Translations under genes and position numbers: made by a program
The notes under the pieces: model-generated
Told to the model about the DNA's origin: nothing
The model's database searches: none
Seen by the model: only the letters and a program-made list of their open reading frames with translations
Part shown: one piece after another, positions 1 through 7,560 of the stretch
Layout of the letters: every line of letters begins with the position of its first letter
Numbering within the stretch: position 1 is the stretch's first letter
Assembly: GCA_049647265.1 (NCBI GenBank)
Contig: JBARXJ010000058.1
Span: 62,001-126,000, forward strand
Source of the DNA: JAAURB01 sp049647265
GTDB taxonomy: Bacteria > Cyanobacteriota > Cyanobacteriia > Cyanobacteriales > Microcoleaceae
Direction: 5' to 3'
Length of the DNA: 64,000 nucleotides

Positions 1-387
1 TTCACTCAATGGCTAGATTATTTTGGGAAAGTTTGGGATAAAACGGTCATTGCTGTTACACCTAATTATACATCCCAAGACTGCTCTAATTGTGGTCATC
101 GGGTCAAGAAAACACTCAGCACCAGAACTCATCAGTGCCCCAAATGTCAGATAGAAATCTGTCGGGATACAAACGCGGCATTGAACATTTTGAAGCATGG
201 CATGAATATTCTAGGAATTGAGTGGAATCGAAACAACAGTACCCAAGGGCATTGGGAAACTGCCGGGAAAGCCTCCTGTGGAGGAGCTTCGCTAACGGGA
301 ACGCTTGAGGAGACTACCGCCTCTGCTGTTAATGGGCAACTTGAAACAGTAAGTGGTGTCGCTGAATCAAGAATCACAAATACGTGA
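1..387 (+). CDS. tnpB: TnpB RNA-guided endonuclease, C-terminal part (5' end outside window)
   Basis: This is the last 128 residues of a TnpB protein, a transposon-encoded nuclease that cuts DNA guided by an RNA made from the element's right end. It opens in frame at base 1. It shows the C-terminal zinc ribbon (CSNCGH followed by CPKC) and the RuvC-III motif CRDTNAALNIL with the catalytic Asp. The tail after this motif, about 75 residues rich in Gly, Thr and Ser, is poorly conserved in the family; its DNA is probably also part of the guide RNA. The N-terminal half and the first two RuvC motifs lie off the window, so integrity cannot be judged. Confidence 0.85.
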   Translation, partial: FTQWLDYFGKVWDKTVIAVTPNYTSQDCSNCGHRVKKTLSTRTHQCPKCQIEICRDTNAALNILKHGMNILGIEWNRNNSTQGHWETAGKASCGGASLTGTLEETTASAVNGQLETVSGVAESRITNT

Positions 388-424
388 GAATCCCGCGCTG
401 TAATTTTTAATTCAGCGCCGGGAG
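300..424 (+). ncRNA. Putative omega RNA (reRNA) of the first TnpB element
   Basis: In the IS200/IS605 family the guide RNA covers the 3' end of tnpB and the transposon right end, with the guide taken from flanking DNA. Here the hairpin CCCGCGCTG/CAGCGCCGGG (392-400 with 413-422, one bulged base) closes the right end before GGGAGTATGTCA. The predicted guide would begin at about base 430, in the DUF3368 fragment. The 5' limit is a guess; only the terminal hairpin is read directly. Confidence 0.4.
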
Positions 425-425
425 T

Positions 426-557
426 ATGTCAATCTTAGCTAAGGATAGAGGAGTAATTACTCATATTAAACCCATATTATATCAACTTATTGCCAGTGGA
501 AAATGGATTAGTATAAGTCTTTATCAACACGCTCTTAATCAAGCGCAGGAATTATAA
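426..557 (+). pseudogene. DUF3368 (PIN-like toxin) gene, C-terminal remnant
   Basis: The frame from 426 gives 43 residues, LAKDRGVITHIKPILYQL then a GKWIS segment, which resembles the C-terminus of DUF3368 proteins, a PIN-domain-like family usually paired with UPF0175 antitoxins. The N-terminal part with the acidic active-site residues is absent, and the reading starts exactly at the transposon right end. I infer that the TnpB element split this gene; the missing half would lie left of the element, outside the window. The first codons (ATG TCA) come partly from the element terminus. Confidence 0.6.
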
Positions 558-765
558 ATTGCATTGTAGCGCAATGCGGACGCGATCGCAAACCATCTCT
601 TCTATTTATTCGGTTTACCGAACTTAAAGTATTCGGTTATTTGGACTTGATCTAAAGTGATCGCCATACCGAGTACCGCAACGCGATCGCCTGTGCGAAA
701 GCACTTATCGCATATAAAATATAAAGTAAACTGACTACTCTAGTCATCGAGCGGCTTAAACAAAA

Positions 766-1083
766 ATGACCCTCTTACAAACCGAGTACAAATACATTCA
801 ACTGAATGACCATCATGTTGCTTTGATTACTGGAACACGAATGAAAGTGGTTGAACTAATCTCAGCAATTAAAGCTTACAACTGGACTCCTGAACAATTA
901 ACTGAACAATTTCCTCACCTCTCTCTCAGCCAAATTCATTCTGCCCTCGCCTACTACTGGGATCACCAGAGTGATATTGATACAGACATTCAACAGCGAC
1001 TTCAAACCGCCCAAACCCTCAGACAGCAAGCTGGAGAGTCTTCTTTTGCCACCCGCATCAGAATAGAAGGTTTACTCGAATGA
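766..1083 (+). CDS. DUF433 family protein, probable antitoxin
   Basis: A 105-residue protein whose N-terminal half matches the DUF433 pattern, a small winged-helix-like DNA-binding fold: a motif ending in GTRMKVVELISAI, then WTPEQLTEQFPHLSLSQI and HSALAYYWDH. DUF433 genes usually sit just upstream of PIN-like toxin genes and are thought to act as antitoxin and autorepressor. The last four bases overlap the next gene (ATGA at 1080-1083), so the two are almost certainly co-translated. The role is inferred from family and context. Confidence 0.8.
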   Translation: MTLLQTEYKYIQLNDHHVALITGTRMKVVELISAIKAYNWTPEQLTEQFPHLSLSQIHSALAYYWDHQSDIDTDIQQRLQTAQTLRQQAGESSFATRIRIEGLLE

Positions 1084-1427
1084 CCATTGCCTTCTACATG
1101 GACGAACAAGTTCCTCTACAGATTACAACAGGATTACGTTCAAGAGGTGTTGATGTCTTAACAGTTCAGCAAGATAATCGCACTGGAACCCCCGATGTAG
1201 ATTTGCTAGATAGAGCAACCCAACTTCAACGAGTTATATTCTCCAGAGATCAAGACTTTCTGCTCGAAGCCAATCGCCGTCAGCAACTCGGCATCAACTT
1301 CCCTGGGGTTATTTATGCCCATCAACAGCTAGTCTCTATTGGAGATTGTATTCGAGATCTCGAATTAATTGCAAAACTGGCTGAGCCAGAGGAATTTGCT
1401 AACACAGTTCAGTATCTTCCCCTCTAA
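1080..1427 (+). CDS. DUF5615 PIN-like protein, probable toxin ribonuclease
   Basis: 115 residues with the DUF5615 (PIN-like, Mut7-C-like) signature. An N-terminal FYMDEQVPLQ gives the first acidic residue, GVDVLTVQQDNRTGTPD lies in the middle, and FSRDQDFLLEA carries the second acidic cluster. GVIYAHQQ and an Ile-rich helix follow. Full length for the family. The start codon overlaps the stop of the DUF433 gene. Family members are proposed RNases in type II toxin-antitoxin pairs; activity is not shown by sequence alone. Confidence 0.8.
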   Translation: MTIAFYMDEQVPLQITTGLRSRGVDVLTVQQDNRTGTPDVDLLDRATQLQRVIFSRDQDFLLEANRRQQLGINFPGVIYAHQQLVSIGDCIRDLELIAKLAEPEEFANTVQYLPL

Positions 1428-1731
1428 GATCAACAAAAAGACCTGCTAATATTATCGATCTAACTTGGATTCCGGGTGCGGGAATGACGTTGGGGGTTTA
1501 TTCACCCTAGAACTTCCCACCTCTACAATACTCCACCTAACTGTCGAACAATTCTCCGCGATACACTTAAAGTTATCCTGCCGCGATCGCGATCGCCAAA
1601 TTTAGAATTTCAACCCATATCCCTAATCAAACTCATCGTCAACCCAGTAAAGAATGAGAAATTTCTTCCCATTAGTCATGAGTGGCAGGCAACTGTATAG
1701 AATAAAGTCATATCAATATATAGATTGACCG
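1428..1731. other. Intergenic stretch without a gene
   Basis: About 300 bases between the DUF5615 gene and the small membrane protein. It contains overlapping HIP1-type octamers near 1583 and an A/T-rich stretch just before 1732 that may hold the promoter of the next gene. No open frame or clear hairpin terminator was found. Confidence 0.5.
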
Positions 1732-1944
1732 ATGAATCCGATCAAGCAACTAATGAGACTTTTATTTGTATTAGCTGTGATTACATTTATTGCCTCTGGG
1801 GATACCCTTGAGTTTTTGCCGAAACCCATGCGAGAAGCCAGTACCACCACTCGAGAATTTTTAGCCAGTCTCTGGCCGGAATGGCTCAAGCCACAAGACC
1901 GCGATGCCGGACGGGAAAAAGAACTTGAACAATTAGGACAATAA
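1732..1944 (+). CDS. Small conserved-looking membrane-anchored protein
   Basis: 70 residues. Residues 8-22 form a single hydrophobic helix (LLFVLAVITFIASG); the rest is a charged tail with a PKPMREA segment and a Glu/Lys-rich end. I recognise no named family. The topology suggests one N-terminal anchor with a 45-residue soluble part. ATG start, A/T-rich upstream. It lies alone, converging on the transporter gene beyond 2055. Confidence 0.55.
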   Translation: MNPIKQLMRLLFVLAVITFIASGDTLEFLPKPMREASTTTREFLASLWPEWLKPQDRDAGREKELEQLGQ

Positions 1945-2054
1945 AAAACAAGTTATGCTTGAATTTTAACCCGTAATCATTGTCAGTCTAATTAATCGTT
2001 TCGGGGGCAACGTGTCCCCTGAAGATTAACTTGAGCAACCGTTGAGTCATCATA

Positions 2055-4307
2055 TTACAACACTTCCGAGAAAGCAAAATTAGGCGCAGCCAACACAAAA
2101 ATCGTTGGGGGTAATCCCTCTGCTAACTTCTGCATTTTCTCATAATATTGACTATAATCCTCTTGATCGTTCGGAATTGCCATCCCCAGAAACACTAAAT
2201 CTGCCCGTTTAGAATGTATCTGTAAAATTTCTGGAAATGATTTACCCTCAGAAATAATCACCCGAGGCGTTGCCCCAATTCTTAATTGTTGCGCTAAATC
2301 TTTAAGATTACTATGAGCAGCAGTCGCCGCCGCCTCATCATTAACCATCAATTTTAAATTAATCTCAGCCCCGCGCCATTCAATACTGGTTCGCAGTAAA
2401 TAAGCCAAAATCAGCATCAGTCCCCCATTGGCATTTAATCCCCCCCACCAGACATCAATCCGTTTACGCCGGGTAAAACTAGAAGACTCATCAATATCTC
2501 GAAAGACAATTACACTCCGTTGAGCCTTGTGCAAATGGACAATCATTTGACAATAAGAATCTCGCCGTTCAACCGACTGACTATCCCCCAGTAAAACCGT
2601 ATTCGGTACAAGGGGGCCAATCCCATAACTATTCACCAACTGTTCGGCCCCGGTAAACGGGTCAGCCGCAGTTACAACCCGCACAAATCCCTGTACCCCT
2701 CGCTTTTCTAAATATTCCCGTAGAGTGGATTCCATTTCATCACATTGACCGGGGTTACGGGACCCACTCGGTAAAACCGTACAAACCGTAAAGAAACTGC
2801 GATTATGGGTAAACGTTGAAGCCAGTTCAATTAAATGCCATCGTTTAGTCGGCGCACCGGAAAACGTTAAGATATGAGGCCGCCAGTTTTTGCTATCGGG
2901 GGTATAACTCAGTTGCATCACTCCCATCCGCACCAAAGCCATCCACACCCCTTGACGCACATCTCCCCAGGCACTTTCAAGTTCTCGTCTTTCCAGCCAA
3001 ATATACACCGCAAATACAATCATTGCCGCCATCACCGTTGACAGGGGGTCAATTAAAAACATCACCCCAAGACAACCCACAACCCCCAACAATGAGAAAA
3101 ACCAATGCACCTTAAATGAGGGACGAAAAGATGGACTCCTGAGAAAGCTTTCAATTCCAGCCGCCAAATTCAACACTAAATAAGTGGTGAGGAAAAACAT
3201 ACTTAAGACAGGGGCAATTAAGTTTAAATCCCCTACCGCCACCGCAATTAACACAAATCCCAGAGTCACCACCGTGGCAATGCGAGGTTCATCTTCTTCC
3301 CCACTGCCTTCACCCAGTACACGTAACCAACCGGGTAAAATCCCATCCCGTGCTAACGCTTGTAACACCCGAGGCGCACCTAAGATACTGCCTAAAGCAC
3401 TGGATAATGTCGCGCCCCAAACCCCCAGCAATATCGTCCAACCAAACCCCGGTAGGGCAATATAGCGCATAATTAAAGGAATATCCAGCAATGCCTCCAC
3501 ATCCGCCCCTCGACTTAAACACAGGGGTAAAATCATATAGATGATAAACCCAGTGATCACAGCCGCTAACGTGCCGATGGGAATCGCTTTTTTAGGGTTT
3601 TGTAAATCCCCAGACATATTCACCCCAGCCATAATACCCGTAACAGCGGGGAAAAACACCGCAAACACCGTCCAAAACCCAACCGGTTCAGAACGGGTAA
3701 TCACATCTATCTGTTGCTGTCCAATATCGGCAAGGGTGATGGGACTCTCACGCATCACCACCCCCAGAACAAATGCCACTAAAGACAGCCCAATGGCCGC
3801 CATAATAAAATATTGGGCTTTAATCGCCAGTTCAGCAGAACGAATCGCAATAATCGTAATTAATACTGTGGTAATTAACGCCACTACCCGAATATTTAAC
3901 TCAGGGAAAGTATTCACTAAACTATCGGCAAAACCAATGGTGTATAACGCCACAGAAATCGCTTGGGCAAAGTACAATGGAATCCCCACCGCACCCCCCG
4001 ATTCAATCCCCAAAGAGCGGCTAATCATATAATAAGCCCCACCTGCCCGGATCACCCGATCTGTGGCGATCGCACAAATCGACAGAGAAGTCAGAAACGT
4101 AATCGACGTTGAGAGGGTAACAATTAGTAATGTTGCCGGGAGTCCCACTTGTCCCACGACCCAACCAAACCGCAGGTACATAATTACCCCCAGGATGGTT
4201 AAAATCGAGGGAGTATAAACACCGCCAAATGTCCCAAACCCAGAAGATTCCGGTTCTGGGGGTTGAGCATTAGGAATGGGTGAACCCTTAAGTCCAAAAA
4301 GTTTCAC
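2055..4307 (-). CDS. SLC12-like (cation-chloride cotransporter/APC superfamily) permease
   Basis: 750 residues. The first 430 or so form about 12 membrane helices typical of the APC superfamily; TILGVIMYLRFGWVVG at the first helix is the hallmark of SLC12-type transporters, and IMAGVNMSGDLQNPKKAIPIG matches their helix 6 region. A long soluble C-terminus (about residues 470-750) follows, also as in SLC12 proteins, with a Usp-like appearance (VIVFRDID, VFLGMAIP). It probably moves cations with chloride, or amino acids, across the plasma membrane; the substrate cannot be read. Start is GTG at 4307. It is monocistronic, with the amidase gene behind it on the same strand. Confidence 0.8.
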   Translation of the reverse strand: MKLFGLKGSPIPNAQPPEPESSGFGTFGGVYTPSILTILGVIMYLRFGWVVGQVGLPATLLIVTLSTSITFLTSLSICAIATDRVIRAGGAYYMISRSLGIESGGAVGIPLYFAQAISVALYTIGFADSLVNTFPELNIRVVALITTVLITIIAIRSAELAIKAQYFIMAAIGLSLVAFVLGVVMRESPITLADIGQQQIDVITRSEPVGFWTVFAVFFPAVTGIMAGVNMSGDLQNPKKAIPIGTLAAVITGFIIYMILPLCLSRGADVEALLDIPLIMRYIALPGFGWTILLGVWGATLSSALGSILGAPRVLQALARDGILPGWLRVLGEGSGEEDEPRIATVVTLGFVLIAVAVGDLNLIAPVLSMFFLTTYLVLNLAAGIESFLRSPSFRPSFKVHWFFSLLGVVGCLGVMFLIDPLSTVMAAMIVFAVYIWLERRELESAWGDVRQGVWMALVRMGVMQLSYTPDSKNWRPHILTFSGAPTKRWHLIELASTFTHNRSFFTVCTVLPSGSRNPGQCDEMESTLREYLEKRGVQGFVRVVTAADPFTGAEQLVNSYGIGPLVPNTVLLGDSQSVERRDSYCQMIVHLHKAQRSVIVFRDIDESSSFTRRKRIDVWWGGLNANGGLMLILAYLLRTSIEWRGAEINLKLMVNDEAAATAAHSNLKDLAQQLRIGATPRVIISEGKSFPEILQIHSKRADLVFLGMAIPNDQEDYSQYYEKMQKLAEGLPPTIFVLAAPNFAFSEVL

Positions 4308-4415
4308 GATTTTTACTGTGCCTCCGATGCAGGATGAAAGGATGCTAAATGATTTCCTTCGAGTGAACCGCTATTAGATCTTGCTCTAATCTGCCGGATA
4401 TAGTCTGTCGCAATT

Positions 4416-5831
4416 CTATTGCGCCATTGGGGGACGAACCCCATCCCGTGTGATTTGGGCTTCAAGTTGTGCCGCTAGGGCAATAACAGTCTGTTCTGCG
4501 GCGGGTCGTCCCACAAGCTGCACCCCAATCGGAAGCCCGAGCCGATCATAACCCGTGGGTAAAGCGATCGCCGGTTGTCCCGTCACATTAAACGGTGGAC
4601 AAGGAGCAATCCAGTTAATGATCTTGTCGAGGGTTTCCTCTGGAGACAAATTAGCATATTCCCCGATCCCAATTGCCGAATGTAGACAAGTGGGTAAGAG
4701 CAAAACATCAAAGTTTTCAAAGAAAGCAACAATTCGTCGTGCGATCGCCTGCATTTGAGACACCGCTCGCAAATAATCCCCCGCAGAACCGGTTTGTTGC
4801 AATAACCAGCCATTCATGGGACTTAACATATCCCCTGGAATCCCGGATGCAGCCACGCCCGCTTGCCAAACCACAATAAACGGCTCAATTAAATCTGCCA
4901 CTTCCGGACAAGCCGCTTCCACCTGATGCCCCATATTTTCAAGCTGTTTTGCCGTCTTTAACACGGCTTCTTCTAATTCAGGGGTTGCTACACCAATATG
5001 GGGTATTTCTGTCGTGTAGGCAATTCTCAGCGGCTCTGGGGGGGTTTGGGCGGCTGATAAAAAAGACTGTTGGGGAGGCGTTAACCAATAAGGATCGCCC
5101 GCAACATAACCGGACATGACATCCAATAATGCCGCCGCATCCGCAACCGTGCGAGCAATCGGGCCATTGGTGGAAATCCCATTTTGATAGTCTCCCGCTG
5201 GCGCGTGGGATACCCGTCCTCGAGAGGGTTTTAGACCCACCACCCCACAACAAAACGCCGGCCCTCGAATAGAGCCACCCCCATCGGAACCTTGAGCAAT
5301 GGGACACAGTCCAGCGGCTAAAGCGGCTGCCGCTCCACCACTCGAACCCCCTGGGGTATAATCTAAATTCCAGGGATTACGAGCTGGGGGAAAGCCTTCG
5401 GGTTCAGTGTAGGGAAGTGTTCCCACTTCAGAAGTTGCCGTTTTCCCTAAAATCACAAATCCAGCGGCTCGAATTTTACTCACGACTGCATCATCGTGAG
5501 TGGCTTCTTGATTCATCAAGACTTGTGAACCATACGTACAACGAATGCCAGCAACGGGATTAAGATCTTTAATCGAAATGGGTACGCCGAAAAAGGGAGG
5601 AAGTTCCGAGGCTAAACTCAACTGGCCTAACTGTTCGGTTTGACGAGTTGCCACCGCGATCGCTTCTGTTGCCATTACAGTAAAATAGCAACCCAATTTC
5701 GGGTTTAACTGTTCGATCCGATCTAAGTAGAGTTGAACCAATTCAAGGGGAGAAATTTGCTTTTGTCGAATCAATTGGGCTTGTTCTAAAGCCGAAGCAA
5801 AAGCTAAATCAACTAAATTCATAGACAACAT
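4416..5831 (-). CDS. Amidase signature family hydrolase
   Basis: 471 residues, a full-length amidase-signature enzyme that hydrolyses a C-N amide bond. The catalytic triad is intact: Lys88 in ISIKD, Ser163 in TPGGSSGGAAAA, and the nucleophile Ser187 in GSDGGGSIRGP. It could be annotated as a GatA homologue, but no gatB or gatC neighbours it, so a stand-alone amidase of unknown substrate is safer. An alternative ATG nine bases downstream (5822) gives MNLVDLAF, which aligns better with relatives; no ribosome site decides. Confidence 0.85.
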   Translation of the reverse strand: MLSMNLVDLAFASALEQAQLIRQKQISPLELVQLYLDRIEQLNPKLGCYFTVMATEAIAVATRQTEQLGQLSLASELPPFFGVPISIKDLNPVAGIRCTYGSQVLMNQEATHDDAVVSKIRAAGFVILGKTATSEVGTLPYTEPEGFPPARNPWNLDYTPGGSSGGAAAALAAGLCPIAQGSDGGGSIRGPAFCCGVVGLKPSRGRVSHAPAGDYQNGISTNGPIARTVADAAALLDVMSGYVAGDPYWLTPPQQSFLSAAQTPPEPLRIAYTTEIPHIGVATPELEEAVLKTAKQLENMGHQVEAACPEVADLIEPFIVVWQAGVAASGIPGDMLSPMNGWLLQQTGSAGDYLRAVSQMQAIARRIVAFFENFDVLLLPTCLHSAIGIGEYANLSPEETLDKIINWIAPCPPFNVTGQPAIALPTGYDRLGLPIGVQLVGRPAAEQTVIALAAQLEAQITRDGVRPPMAQ

Positions 5832-6124
5832 GGGTCAAGTGTATATTGAATTGTCCTACTTTATTGGAGATTTTTTTGAGAAAAGTTTATCGAAATTGCA
5901 AACATAGGGAAATCTGGGTTTAGGGCAGCGGATAGTCTCCAGATTATTTTTAATTTTAATCCTAACCGCTCATCCCCTCACCCGCCGCGACTGACAACCC
6001 TTGATTTTTGTGAGCTCGCCCGATATAAACCAGATAGATTCTTTGGCCGAATCGACTGTTCCAAAGTTACACTAAAAACGAAGATCCCCCTCTCCAGCAT
6101 CTTAATCAATTAAGGTAGTGCGTT

Positions 6125-7345
6125 ATGACACAGCCCCCACGTCCTCCAGCTCCCTCTGTTCCCCGTCCTCCAGCTCCCTCTGTTCCCCGTCCTCCAGCTC
6201 CGAAAGTTCCACCCCCCCCTGCCACCAGCATTTCTAACGGCAAACCCGCCACTTCAACCCAGGCCGCAGTTCCCCGGAGTGCCACCCATCCCACCTTACG
6301 GGAGATTATCAAAAAGGCGAACGACGATGGAATTTCGGATATTCACTTGGGTGTAGGAGAAGTGCCGCGTTTTCGTAAACGGGGAGACATGACTCCCACG
6401 GAATGGCCGATTATTGATATCAATACCTTTCTGGGTTGGCTGCGAGAAGTATTGACGAATGAAGAGATTCAACAGTTCCAAGAAAATCTTGATTTTGATG
6501 GGGCAGCCGATTTAGGATTTGTCCGAATTCGGATTAATATTTTTGATTCTCTCAATGGCCCTTCGATGGTTTTGCGTTTGATTGGCTCAACGATCCTAAC
6601 CCTAGAGCAACTCAAACTACCGGATGTCTTCAAAAAAATCTCTAGCTACCACAAAGGTTTATTTTTGGTGACCGGGCCAACAGGTTCCGGGAAATCTACC
6701 ACTTTAGCGGCGATGGTAGACTATATGAACAAAAATTATGCCTATCACATTATTACCATTGAAGATCCGGTAGAATTTGTTCACCAAAGTAAGAAATCCC
6801 TGATTAAACACCGGGAAGTCGGTCGCCATACGTTAAAATTCTTTAATGCTCTCAAAGGCGCTTTACGTCAAGATCCAGACGTGATGTTGGTGGGAGAGAT
6901 CCGGGATAAGGAAACGATGCAAATTGCCCTTAAAGCGGCTTCTACGGGTCACTTAGTGGCCGGAACGTTGCACACCAATAGTGCGATTAAAACCCTGACT
7001 CGGATTTTGGATATGTTCTCGGCTGAAGAACAGTCTGCCATCAAAGTTTCTATTGCAGAGACGCTGGTTGCCATTATCGCTCAATTATTGTGTAAGACAA
7101 CCGATGGTAAACGGGCGGCATTCCATGACATCTTGATTAATACCGATGTGATTAAGGAATACATCGTCAAGGATCAGTACGAAGAAATTAATCAAATCAT
7201 GCTCAAAGATACTTACGAAGGTATGACGACCATGAATAAATCCCTTTACACCCTTTATCAAGAAGGCAAAATTACTGAAGAAATTTGTTTAGAAATGTCT
7301 CCCTACCCGAACGAAATGAGTCAAATGTTACGAGGCAGAGTCTAA
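6125..7345 (+). CDS. pilT: PilT-family type IV pilus retraction ATPase
   Basis: 406 residues. Residues 7-45 are a Pro-rich leader containing a tandem RPPAPSVP octapeptide; then comes a PilT/GspE ATPase. Walker A is GPTGSGKS at 184-191, followed by the Asp box (TIEDPVEF), Walker B (DPDVMLVGEIRD) and His box (AGTLHTNSA). PilT proteins depolymerise type IV pili to drive twitching and phototaxis in cyanobacteria. Here the gene stands alone, without pilB or pilC, and a TnpB element lies eight bases after its stop codon. Which PilT paralogue it is cannot be settled from the sequence. Confidence 0.88.
   Translation: MTQPPRPPAPSVPRPPAPSVPRPPAPKVPPPPATSISNGKPATSTQAAVPRSATHPTLREIIKKANDDGISDIHLGVGEVPRFRKRGDMTPTEWPIIDINTFLGWLREVLTNEEIQQFQENLDFDGAADLGFVRIRINIFDSLNGPSMVLRLIGSTILTLEQLKLPDVFKKISSYHKGLFLVTGPTGSGKSTTLAAMVDYMNKNYAYHIITIEDPVEFVHQSKKSLIKHREVGRHTLKFFNALKGALRQDPDVMLVGEIRDKETMQIALKAASTGHLVAGTLHTNSAIKTLTRILDMFSAEEQSAIKVSIAETLVAIIAQLLCKTTDGKRAAFHDILINTDVIKEYIVKDQYEEINQIMLKDTYEGMTTMNKSLYTLYQEGKITEEICLEMSPYPNEMSQMLRGRV
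6148..6213 (+). repeat. 24-bp tandem repeat coding RPPAPSVP
   Basis: CGTCCTCCAGCTCC followed by CTCTGTTCCC is present twice in identical form, then a third, diverged copy (CGTCCTCCAGCTCCGAAAGTTCC). The 24-base unit preserves the reading frame, so copy-number change would lengthen or shorten the Pro-rich leader of the PilT protein without a frameshift. The first copy starts within a few bases of 6148. Confidence 0.8.
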
Positions 7346-7353
7346 CCAAACTG

Positions 7354-7560
7354 TGACATACTCCCAACGCTAATTGCTATCGCAATATAGCGTGGGCTTC
7401 TAACATTGCTGCTAGAAATTGGTGTTTCTAATCGCTAACGCGAACGCGCGCGCGAACGGGACTCATATGAAGCCTTCCTCCACACCCAGCTTGACCGCTA
7501 GACCTTCAACGGCTGCAATACCTCTGTTTACTATGATTTTCCCACTAGCCACATCGCGAG
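7354..7560 (-). ncRNA. Putative omega RNA (reRNA) of the second TnpB element
   Basis: By analogy with known TnpB systems, the RNA would start inside the tnpB 3' end and finish at the right end. The terminal hairpin pairs CCCAACGCTA (7363-7372) with TAGCGTGGG (7388-7396), with an inner ATTGC/GCAAT stem. On the minus strand the flanking guide would read from about 7353 into the 3' end of pilT. The 5' limit is not determined. Confidence 0.4.

Larger units (their letters stand above)
1..429 (+). mobile_element. IS200/IS605-type (IS1341-like) element, right part only
   Basis: The window opens inside a tnpB gene and runs through its 3' end into a hairpin (392-422) followed by GGGAGTATGTCA, which I take as the right end. 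The identical 12-base terminus after a hairpin occurs at the second tnpB element (7354-7396, minus strand), which supports the boundary. No TnpA gene is visible, and the left end lies outside the window. The element abuts a fragment of a DUF3368 gene. The exact last base is uncertain by a few nucleotides. Confidence 0.75.

Noticed and set aside
3541..4032. 163-codon plus-strand frame over the permease gene
   Set aside because: It lies wholly within the strong minus-strand transporter gene and shows no family motif.
4416..5831. Amidase as GatA of the Glu-tRNA amidotransferase
   Set aside because: The family motifs are shared by all amidase-signature enzymes and no gatB or gatC gene is nearby, so the general call was kept.
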